Shown here: positions 57,311-64,000 of the stretch, one piece after another
How positions within the stretch are numbered: the stretch's first letter is position 1
Layout of the letters: each line of letters starts with the position of its first letter
DNA from: Gammaproteobacteria bacterium
Lineage (GTDB): Bacteria > Pseudomonadota > Gammaproteobacteria > DSM-16500
Reading direction: 5' to 3'
Assembly: GCA_021156085.1 (NCBI GenBank)
Contig: JAJNBC010000008.1
Location: 1 to 64,000, forward strand
Length of the DNA: 64,000 nt
Program-made: the position numbers and the translations under genes
The notes under the pieces: model-generated
Databases searched by the model: none
The model's input: only the letters and a program-made list of their open reading frames with translations
Told to the model about the DNA's origin: nothing

Positions 57311-58309
57311 ATGCCTATGGCATCCGGTAGAAGAACAGATTTTTTCACAGAGAAGCAGGATGGTAGTATCCTCGAACCTGATTTGCGTCAACTGGATGAA
57401 TCACATAAGCGGAATATACGTGTAGCGGTTTTAAATTTGGACCCCGACAGAGGACGCAGATTAATAAATCAGCTATGGGCAAGATGTCAGGCATGGATAC
57501 AGCTAAGAAAGTCTCAAAAGATTACACTTGAAATTTCATCGATGGAAGCGCATCAACGAATACTCGAACAAGATTCTTTTTTTACTGCACCGAAACTGAT
57601 CTTATTAAAATTTTATAATACACTTTTTGAAAGCGACCCGCAGATGCTCTCCACTTTTTGTGCATGTGATGTAAGAAAAGAACATGCTAGGCCTGATGCT
57701 GCCATACAACGCTACCAAGAAGAACAACTCCACTTTGCACGGCTGCAGGCAGAAGTAATTCAGTTAAAAGAAATAAATGCGGAGTTGCTTAAGATGGCTG
57801 AAGAACCAGGGGCCTCAGCGAGTGTTAGCGAAATAAGAGATCACATATCTAGACCCCAAGATCAAGATCAAGATGAAGTGCATGCTGAAAGAAGCTATAT
57901 CCAGACGCAATTATCCCATGAGATAAAAAGAATGGAGAAAAAATATCTATTGCATCCTTCTTCTACATTTAATCCTATTGCAGCTGAAAGGAAGAGTATT
58001 GCAGAGTCTAGGATAGAAACACTGCGTCACTTTCACACCCTTTTGAGTGATCCTGCGCAACCTTATTATTTCAGAGGCCATCCAGAGATCAGAAAAAATC
58101 TAGTAAAATTACAAGAGGTGATGCTCTCTACCGGCATGACGTTTGAATCTAATTTGAGTACGGAAGGATTTTTTGGCGGTAAATATAAATATCGCACTGT
58201 CACTGGACAAAGAGAAATACAAAAATGGATAGATTATCTTGATGAAAGATACCCTCAAACCAAGACTCATTCTCGTGCAGCCTCTATTTCTCCAAGAAAA
58301 TTGAGTTGA
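57311..58309 (+). CDS. Helical hypothetical protein
   Basis: 332 codons from the ATG at 57311, with AAAGGAG 8 bp upstream; an in-frame ATG at 57257 has no site. No family recognised. It is largely helical and charged, with a coiled-coil-like middle (RYQEEQLHFARLQAEVIQLK) and a conserved-looking C-terminal block (FESNLSTEGFFGGKYKYRTV). No membrane span. Its setting next to AnkH-like and other effector-like genes suggests a similar role. Confidence 0.6.
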   Translation: MPMASGRRTDFFTEKQDGSILEPDLRQLDESHKRNIRVAVLNLDPDRGRRLINQLWARCQAWIQLRKSQKITLEISSMEAHQRILEQDSFFTAPKLILLKFYNTLFESDPQMLSTFCACDVRKEHARPDAAIQRYQEEQLHFARLQAEVIQLKEINAELLKMAEEPGASASVSEIRDHISRPQDQDQDEVHAERSYIQTQLSHEIKRMEKKYLLHPSSTFNPIAAERKSIAESRIETLRHFHTLLSDPAQPYYFRGHPEIRKNLVKLQEVMLSTGMTFESNLSTEGFFGGKYKYRTVTGQREIQKWIDYLDERYPQTKTHSRAASISPRKLS

Positions 58310-58469
58310 CCTTAAGCGCTGATTACACTCGTGATTTATCCGCGCTACCTCTTTAATATTTTTTAGCAGAATGCCAAATAAATGACTATACTGATAGTAG
58401 CTGATGGCGTTATAGTTGGCCTCCTGCGTATGCCCTTTTAAAGCAAGATAAACGAGCCAGGTACCGAGT
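58310..58469. other. Gene-free stretch
   Basis: No gene or element seen. The 58470 gene has weak upstream AGCAAGA and starts ATG. Confidence 0.3.
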
Positions 58470-58964
58470 ATGTCAATTATAAAAAATGAAGAAGAGGAAA
58501 GTGGCCAAGGCGGGAAAACCGGTGCGGTGGAATTTCAGTATCGGGATATTTTATCGGCCGGCCCGCGTGATGATCAATTGCCTGCGGAAGAAATGGATGA
58601 TTTACTCAAAAAGCATGAAAAAATACATAAAGAGTATGTCGATACTCAAAAAGAAACTCGAAAAGAGCGTGATGCAATTAAACAAGGCCGCACGCCTGCT
58701 GCTCACTCCTATGATGGGCTGGGTTTAGGGAGAGGAGGCGCCGGTGGCGGCGGGGCTTCGCCCTATAAAAGCCATCCTATCTCGCAACATGCTCAGTTTA
58801 GCGGGGCCACCGATCGAAAAGTCACAGGCGTGCCTAGTGATAATCTTGCTCAAACCAATGAAGAAGAAAAACAAGAGTTAGAAGACAAATTACAATTACG
58901 TCTTCGACACAGAAATGAACATAAAAATGTACCTAAATTTAACCCTACACCCCGACCATTCTAA
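58470..58964 (+). CDS. Hydrophilic hypothetical protein
   Basis: 164 codons; no family recognised. An acidic start (NEEEESGQGGKTG), a charged helix (near residues 35-75), a glycine-rich stretch (GLGLGRGGAGGGGASPYK), and a Lys/Arg/Glu-rich end. It precedes the AnkH-like gene by 11 bp and is probably in one operon with it. Confidence 0.6.
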   Translation: MSIIKNEEEESGQGGKTGAVEFQYRDILSAGPRDDQLPAEEMDDLLKKHEKIHKEYVDTQKETRKERDAIKQGRTPAAHSYDGLGLGRGGAGGGGASPYKSHPISQHAQFSGATDRKVTGVPSDNLAQTNEEEKQELEDKLQLRLRHRNEHKNVPKFNPTPRPF

Positions 58965-58975
58965 AAGGGTGATAT

Positions 58976-60367
58976 ATGCTCTCACTGGCTGATGCGATCA
59001 TAGAGGGGCAGCTTGACCAAATGCGGTTATTATTGCAATCCGGTGCGCCAGTCAACACGCTAGATGAGTACGGTTTTACTCCGCTTATTGAAGCCGCGAT
59101 TGCAAATAATAAAGAGATGATCGCAAGCCTCATTGAACATGGCGCGGATGTGAATTTACAAGATGCTACAGGCGGCACAGCCTTACATTGGGCGGCTGAG
59201 AATAATAATATTCACATTGCAAAATTATTGCTAGCTCAACGGGCTAACCCAAATGCCTATACGTTTGCGGGGCAACCTGCTTTAGTGATGCCTTTGTTAC
59301 GTCAGCAGCATCCTATCAAAAAATTGTTTTTACACTATGGTGCGCATCTGGAATTTGCGCAAGATTTTATTAATGCAAAATTGCTGGGGCATCTTTTTGA
59401 ATTAGTGGGTACAGCAAATATTGTTTCGCCGGATTATCGTTTCGTTGAGTTAGATTTTGAAGGATTTTTTTTAGAATTCAGTCTTGCTTTGATCGCAGAA
59501 TCTCTCGCTCAATTTAAAAATCATTTTGCCGCCCGCGATGTCAGGCATTATATGCAATTCACACAAATTATTATTGATGTCATTCATCGCGCGGCACGAT
59601 TAATGAAATATCAGCAATACCAAACAGATATTACTCAACACCGTTCTGAAATTGATGCCCTGATCCAACAAGAACCTTTAATTATTCCTATTGGATATGA
59701 AGGCCATGCCATCACTTTTATTAAGGTGGGAGACATTTTAGTGAAATGTGACCGCCGAGAGGATAGCCGTTTATTTGATAATGTTTTTTTATATAAAATT
59801 AATAATATGGCTTTGGTCTCTATTCATTTTATCCGAAATTTAATTTATCAGAAGAAGTCGGGTGCATTCGTGAATGAAGAATTGCCCAGGCTCTTAGATT
59901 TAATTCCTATTACAGAAATAAAAGTGCCTGCACAAATCAGTGGTAATTGTTCATGGGCTAATGTAGAAGCCTGCATTCCGGCGTTATTTTTTTTATTATT
60001 TTCGCAAGCGCCTGATTTTCAAAATGAGATTGCACGCTATAAAACAATTGCCTTGAATTTCTTTAAAAAATGGCGTGAATGGAATAAAGACCGCGCGCTT
60101 AATTTATGCATTCAGAGTTTTAAGCAAGCGGATGCTGTACGCAAAGCTTGTAAGGCTGAAATTTTGGCAGCAATTTTGTATCAAAGTTGCCGAGAAGATA
60201 ATGCATTGAACGCTACTCGTATCGAGGATATCTTAGCTGTATTTTCCCATCTGCAGTATAAACACATCTTGCTTAATTATGTAAAATCCTACTGTTATGA
60301 AGACCAGAGCGAGGAAGGCAAACGTTTTATGCAAATGTTAAAAAACTATGGGGTGGGGTTGAGATAG
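58976..60367 (+). CDS. AnkH-like ankyrin-repeat protein with protease-like C-terminal region
   Basis: 463 codons; TTCTAAAAGGGTG gives a site before the ATG. Residues 4-125 hold four ankyrin repeats (FTPLIEAAIANNKEMIASLI, GTALHWAAENNNIHIAKLLL and flanks). The C-terminal part (150-460) contains His244 (YEGHAITF), Asp259 (KCDRRED) and Cys325 (SGNCSWAN), an order that could make a cysteine-protease-like triad. Legionella AnkH (LegA3), a conserved Dot/Icm effector, has ankyrin repeats followed by a cysteine-protease-like region. That similarity is from memory of the architecture, not alignment. AnkH is one of the few effectors shared across Legionellales. Confidence 0.72.
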   Translation: MLSLADAIIEGQLDQMRLLLQSGAPVNTLDEYGFTPLIEAAIANNKEMIASLIEHGADVNLQDATGGTALHWAAENNNIHIAKLLLAQRANPNAYTFAGQPALVMPLLRQQHPIKKLFLHYGAHLEFAQDFINAKLLGHLFELVGTANIVSPDYRFVELDFEGFFLEFSLALIAESLAQFKNHFAARDVRHYMQFTQIIIDVIHRAARLMKYQQYQTDITQHRSEIDALIQQEPLIIPIGYEGHAITFIKVGDILVKCDRREDSRLFDNVFLYKINNMALVSIHFIRNLIYQKKSGAFVNEELPRLLDLIPITEIKVPAQISGNCSWANVEACIPALFFLLFSQAPDFQNEIARYKTIALNFFKKWREWNKDRALNLCIQSFKQADAVRKACKAEILAAILYQSCREDNALNATRIEDILAVFSHLQYKHILLNYVKSYCYEDQSEEGKRFMQMLKNYGVGLR

Positions 60368-60387
60368 GGAGCGTGGTAAGCAAGCTC

Positions 60388-60693
60388 TTAGCGCTTGCGA
60401 ATACTTTCTATAAACTCAGAAAAACAACGTTGTACGAGGGTTCTTTTTCGAATAGAGGTAATTTCTTCTATCATTTTATTTACCCTAGATATTTTAAAAT
60501 TTTTAGGCAATTCTACTTCTGGGAATGTCTTGAACAACCTTGTTTTTGTTTGACTTAAGTAAAAAATATGAAGTAAGGCTTTTTCAGGAGAAGCAATTTT
60601 TAATAATCCATTTGTATTTTTCTCTATATAGCCAAAATAAAATGTAGGATGGAATAGTTCTACACTTTGCTTAAGATAATAATAAGGTTTCAT
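60388..60693 (-). pseudogene. AbiEi-like antitoxin, truncated
   Basis: 101 codons. KQSVELFHPTFYFGYIEKN, IASPEKALLHIFYL, and a C-terminal helical stretch match the C-terminal part of AbiEi-type (type IV) antitoxins. Those proteins have about 200 residues, with a winged helix-turn-helix first; that part is missing. No AbiEii toxin gene is beside it. Upstream on the minus strand there is still a palindrome and a TATAAT. Confidence 0.5.
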
Positions 60694-60701
60694 AGCACTT
60701 G

Positions 60702-60737
60702 CCTATATCGACCTATATGTCGGTTATAGGTATTATA
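60702..60737 (-). promoter_or_regulatory. Promoter and palindromic operator of the AbiEi-like gene
   Basis: CCTATATCGAC (60702-60712) and GTCGGTTATAGG (60719-60730) form an inverted repeat. TATAAT on the minus strand (60732-60737) is the -10, and the start point would fall inside the palindrome. This looks like an autoregulatory site. Confidence 0.5.
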
Positions 60738-60768
60738 AAAAAGAAGGGTTGTGGATAGTAGAAAAGCT

Positions 60769-62034
60769 CTAGACGTCTAGCCTGCCTGGTTTCGCTTGAT
60801 TGAGCCATTCTTTGATAGGATGTTCACGGAATTGGTCGGAGGCTCGTATTTCTGGAGTCCAAAAGTAGGTGGTGCCGTATTTTTTTTGGCTTTCTGCTCG
60901 TTGAGTTGAAAAAGATGAATCGAGATTAAGACAGGCTAGCAGAGAATATACCAAATCAAGGAAAGAATTCCAGCAGGAAAAGGAATTGAGCGTTGCTCGT
61001 ATCTTGTTGTCACTTTCACTTATTGTCGCATTCAGAGCCGAGAGTGTATCGAGAGCAGATTCTCTTTCTCCCTCCTGCTCTTTTTTTTCAAAAAACTCTG
61101 TTATCTCTCGAAACGCACGTATCTGCAAAGCAATTTCTCGCACAGCTTTGTTGTGGTTAACTACGTCAATCAATTGTGCTGCGTCTTCCTGTTCTCTTGT
61201 AGTGAGTTTACTGGTATCCGGCTGAAGGTGATTAATAATAAGCTCTTTTTCTCCATTCACCGCATGTTGGATCAATTTCTCTAATATAGAATAAGCCTGA
61301 TACCGTGCTTTTATTTTCGAGATTATCTTTGATTTATCTTGCAATGACGCCGCCCAACTTAATTTTTGCAGCTGGCTTTCGGTTTTTACTCTGATAGCGT
61401 CTAATGCGGAGGCCGCTTTTTCTTCGCACGTGTTTCCTTTTAAAATGTTCACGCCACCATGGGGAACACGAGTAGGGGCGGGCAAGGGATCCGCAGAAGC
61501 AGAGAGCATTTGCTTTCGATTACTTTCACACTCGGGGGCGCTTACCCAAGCAGAGGTATGAACATCTTGTAAATAAGAGGCCGCCGGAAAAGTGAGGTAG
61601 TCTTCAGATCTTTCTATTTTCTCCAAAGAATTTAATGGCTGCAGGGCTTCTATTGCACCTGTTAGGAATAAACGCTGAAAATTTTCTTGCATGACGGAGG
61701 AGGGAAAGAGTACTGTCAAAGTATCCTCTTCTCCATCGTCCCTCCCCCCACAAGCGGGGAAGTAAAATGCGGTGGCGTCATCTTCTTTTCTGCATTTACT
61801 CCTAAAACAAGGATATGTTCCTTCTAAAAAGGGAGGCCATCCTCTCATAGAGGGAAAAGGTGATTCTGCTGGCGGACCCAGGGCTTCGAAAAAATCTTGT
61901 CTCATCTTTGCTGTGGGAAACTGTACTGCCAACTCCCATATCCTTTTTGGGAGTCGCTGATCGAGTTCCACTGCGTACAACTTAATTTTTTCTATTTCTT
62001 TTTGTTCATGAACGAGTGGATGATAAGACTGCAT
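60769..62034 (-). CDS. Effector-like protein, paralogue of the gene at 50985
   Basis: 421 codons; AGGAGAAGAAC lies 7 bp before the ATG. It has the same order of blocks as its paralogue: ELAVQFPTAKMRQDFFEALG, AFYFPAC, TLTVLFPSSVMQENFQRLFL, AWVSAPECESNRK, EEKAASALDAIRVKTESQL. Then come REIALQIRAFREITEFF, FSCWNSFLDLVYSLLACL and TYFWTPEIRASDQFREH. The second hydrophobic block near the C-terminus may be a membrane segment. No known family. Confidence 0.7.
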   Translation of the reverse strand: MQSYHPLVHEQKEIEKIKLYAVELDQRLPKRIWELAVQFPTAKMRQDFFEALGPPAESPFPSMRGWPPFLEGTYPCFRSKCRKEDDATAFYFPACGGRDDGEEDTLTVLFPSSVMQENFQRLFLTGAIEALQPLNSLEKIERSEDYLTFPAASYLQDVHTSAWVSAPECESNRKQMLSASADPLPAPTRVPHGGVNILKGNTCEEKAASALDAIRVKTESQLQKLSWAASLQDKSKIISKIKARYQAYSILEKLIQHAVNGEKELIINHLQPDTSKLTTREQEDAAQLIDVVNHNKAVREIALQIRAFREITEFFEKKEQEGERESALDTLSALNATISESDNKIRATLNSFSCWNSFLDLVYSLLACLNLDSSFSTQRAESQKKYGTTYFWTPEIRASDQFREHPIKEWLNQAKPGRLDV

Positions 62035-62245
62035 GATGTTGTTCTTCTCCTCATATTAAAGAATGTAAAATTCTAGCCTGTATAAAAAAGAACTGTCAAT
62101 CGCCTTTAGAGTAATTTTTCGGCAGAGGCGGCGCTGTATCTTCGCTGGTGCTCATATAGAGAGTATGCTATTGTAGATCGCAGTGCCTTGTTAGAAGGTT
62201 AAGGCCAGTCTATATTTTCTGTGATTTTTTAAAAGGAGCGAGTAT
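62035..62245. other. Gene-free divergent intergenic region
   Basis: It holds the promoter region for the paralogue gene and the DUF378 gene. A Shine-Dalgarno (AAAAGGAGCG) precedes the latter. Confidence 0.35.
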
Positions 62246-62458
62246 ATGAAAAAGCATGGACCTTTGGGTTGGATAGCTTGGATTTTGGTTGTGATCGGTG
62301 GCCTCAATTGGGGCTTAGTGGGTATCAACAGTAATTATAATCTTGTCGCCATGTTGCTAGGCACGGACACCACGCCTGCTCGGGCTGTCTATATTGCAGT
62401 GGGTATTGCTGCGCTCTTTGTGATCTATTTCAAAATAACGGGCTTGAAGAATAAATAA
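62246..62458 (+). CDS. DUF378 membrane protein
   Basis: 70 codons with AAAAGGAGCG upstream. Two membrane segments (GWIAWILVVIGGLNWGLVGI, 8-27, and AVYIAVGIAALFVIYFKIT, 46-65) and the hallmark GGLNWGLVG are those of the DUF378 family. Function unknown; the family is widespread in bacteria. Confidence 0.88.
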   Translation: MKKHGPLGWIAWILVVIGGLNWGLVGINSNYNLVAMLLGTDTTPARAVYIAVGIAALFVIYFKITGLKNK

Positions 62459-62474
62459 ATCATGCAGCCATCTT

Positions 62475-62532
62475 GCAAAAAATGCAGTCTTCTTACGTGA
62501 TAAGAAGAGAAGTTTTTCTCTGCATTTTTTGC
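62475..62532 (+). terminator. Nested hairpins after the DUF378 gene
   Basis: GCAAAAAATGCAG pairs perfectly with CTGCATTTTTTGC (62475-62487 with 62520-62532). An inner stem TCTTCTTA/TAAGAAGA (62488-62495 with 62501-62508) forms a second hairpin. The T6 run at 62525-62530 lies within the right arm, not after it. It may end the DUF378 transcript, or be a structured RNA. Confidence 0.5.
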
Positions 62533-63177
62533 GGGATCTAGTCTGCTAAGTTTTTTACTTAGATTGTTCTTTTCCCCGCTCGGAATAACAAGAAAACCTG
62601 AATCCCTCGCTGTATGGCCATACATGAAAATGACTTCGCTTTAGTAGGGAACCTGACATGCGTTAGGATCACATCTTTGCAGTAGGTAAAAAAGCTGCAT
62701 TTTTTTCACGATAACGTTTGACAAAAATTGGAAGTATATCAGTCACAATAAAAATTATTGTCTTTAATAAAATCATTTCATAAAAAAAATGTCATGCAAA
62801 TTATTCATAGGGGAATGCCAATGTACCTAGTCAATGACATAGTGAATTTGCTAAAATAGGAGATGGTTTTGTGAGATACAAGCTATATCCGCTGTAGGAT
62901 ATCATGTGGGTGATAATCTCTAACATGTTTCTAAACACGTATAATCAATTGTAAAATAAAAAATTCTATTACCAATATGGAAATCAAGATGCTTTAAAGA
63001 TTTTGAGATTTTAATGTGAAGTCGATAAGAAACTATCGACAAAGGAGATAAATAGCTATGATCCCACTCCGTATAAAATACTGGATCAGAGCCTTTTTTT
63101 TGTTTTAGATGGAACGACGATTTATTTTAAGGAGGATAACTTATTTTCATTACTTAAAGTTTACAGGTAACTAAAAA
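62533..63177. other. AT-rich region without an intact gene, before an NRPS gene
   Basis: About 640 bp. AAAGGAG at 63041-63047 precedes a 16-codon frame (63058-63108). A second frame of about 50 codons (63016-63170, ending KEDNLFSLLKVYR) has protein-like composition but no standard start, and two stops lie upstream in it. GGAGG at 63131 is too far from the next gene. I see nothing that can be called a gene with confidence. Confidence 0.35.
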
Positions 63178-64000
63178 ATGAAAGCTGATATAAAGCCTCG
63201 TTTCGATCATCTCAATGTATATGCTAATTTTACCATCGCACAGTTATTCGAACAGCAAGTTGAAAAGCAAGGTAGCCAGATAGCGATTACAAATTTGGAT
63301 AACCTTTCTCTCACTTATGAGGAACTAAATGCAAAAGCGAATAAACTGGCTCATTATTTGCGGGAACGCGGGGTAGAACGCAATACGCTTGTCGCTCTTT
63401 ATATGGAGCGTTCCATCGAATTTGTGATAGGTATGCTCGCCATCATCAAAGCAGGCGGTGCTTATCTCCCCATAGATATCAATGCTTGTATTAATAGAAA
63501 TAAAAAAATACTGCGGGATGGGAAGCCTATTGTTATTTTAACAAAGGATGAGACGCATGCCGCATTAAAAGAAGAAGAAAATTTTATTCAAGATCGTTTA
63601 CTGGAAGTCACCTCTTTTTTCCAGGCTCCCAAAGGGGAAAATAGCTTAAACTTACCCTGCATTAATAGAGAAAATGATTTAAGTTATGTGATCTATACTT
63701 CCGGTTCCACAGGAGAGCCTAAAGGATGTATGATTCCTCATCGCGGCGTCATCAGATTGGTAAAGAATACCAATTATATTCAGATTAATCCTACAGATCG
63801 TTTTGCGCAAATGGCGAATTGTGCTTTCGATGCAATGACATTTGAAGTATGGGGTGCGTTATTGAATGGTGCGAGCCTCTGTGTGATTCCACATTTAGTT
63901 ATTCTCTCACCAGTGGAGCTTGCAGCTGCATTTCAAGCTCAAAAGATCTCTATTGCTTTTATTACTACTGCGCTCTTAAATTTGTGTGTGAGAAATTATC
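63178..64000 (+). CDS. Nonribosomal peptide synthetase adenylation domain (runs off the right edge)
   Basis: 274 codons and a partial one are present; the start ATG at 63178 has a weak AGGTAA upstream. AMP-binding domain of the NRPS type. Core motifs in order: LTYEELNAKANKLAHYL (A1), a IKAGGAYLPID segment (A2), YVIYTSGSTGEPKG (A3), and FDAMTFEVWGALLNGA (A4). It activates an amino acid as the adenylate, and further modules likely follow beyond the window. Between A2 and A3 a stretch normally rich in conserved residues is short and degenerate. The substrate cannot be predicted as the pocket lies outside. Confidence 0.88.
   Translation, partial: MKADIKPRFDHLNVYANFTIAQLFEQQVEKQGSQIAITNLDNLSLTYEELNAKANKLAHYLRERGVERNTLVALYMERSIEFVIGMLAIIKAGGAYLPIDINACINRNKKILRDGKPIVILTKDETHAALKEEENFIQDRLLEVTSFFQAPKGENSLNLPCINRENDLSYVIYTSGSTGEPKGCMIPHRGVIRLVKNTNYIQINPTDRFAQMANCAFDAMTFEVWGALLNGASLCVIPHLVILSPVELAAAFQAQKISIAFITTALLNLCVRNY

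Noticed and set aside
63058..63108. A 16-codon frame with AAAGGAG upstream, possible leader peptide before the NRPS gene
   Set aside because: It overlaps a different protein-like frame and has no attenuator-type structure; too little support to list as a gene.

Overview
The window is low-GC gammaproteobacterial chromosome, most likely from an intracellular member of the Legionellales (Coxiellaceae/Rickettsiella/Legionella type). The evidence is an AnkH-like ankyrin protein, a GacA/LetA-like response regulator, a split HipA kinase locus of the HipBST kind, many large eukaryote-like proteins (ankyrin, F-box-like, coiled coil, C-terminal membrane hairpins), an isolated biotin operon, and many decaying selfish or defence genes. 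The assignment is an inference; no rRNA or tRNA gene is present to confirm it.

Layout. 1-3200: end of a foldback-repeat array, then two paralogous effector-like genes with a mazF remnant between them. 3.2-6.1 kb: fabV, an exported protein, a LysE-type exporter and ppiB. 6.1-8.1 kb: an FNR-type regulator flanked by two predicted FNR class II promoters that drive a CsbD/DUF883-like gene and two small membrane proteins. 8.3-10.6 kb: two paralogous effector-like genes leading directly into the overlapping biotin operon bioC-bioD-bioA-bioB (10.6-14.3 kb). 14.4-25.5 kb: a polyglutamine coiled-coil giant, ankyrin/F-box-like proteins (one frameshifted by an 8-bp duplication), pldA and a broken ATPase. 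25.6-29.8 kb: ETF-ubiquinone oxidoreductase, an exported protein, a third paralogue of the 8-10 kb family, and a response regulator. 30-33 kb: two LexA-like S24 regulators, a frameshifted DUF4143-type ATPase and three foldback repeats. 33.1-34.9 kb: pabA and pabB. 34.9-46.3 kb: effector-like genes including a three-gene run of 1359, 1076 and 448 codons. 46.7-50.9 kb: an FMN-riboswitch-led operon ribE-ribBA-cpdA-GGDEF. 51-62 kb: a further effector-like pair, IS30 remnants, dinJ with a broken yafQ, hipBST with a frameshifted hipB, mltA with a hydrolase, an AnkH-like gene and a DUF378 gene. 63.2 kb to the right edge: the start of a nonribosomal peptide synthetase adenylation domain.

The strongest unexplained signal is a foldback (MITE-like) element of about 147 bp. 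It occurs as six separate complete, shortened or truncated copies (one is an end fragment), one collapsed remnant and two tandem arrays with the same 124-bp period. Its ends fit insertion at TA. The duplicated TA plus the first base of the element makes a TAG stop, and three genes in this window end on exactly that codon. The second strongest is the compact FNR module at 6.1-8.1 kb. The riboswitch-led operon that also carries cAMP-degrading and c-di-GMP-making enzymes, and the HipBST locus whose HipB antitoxin frame is broken, are also worth checking.
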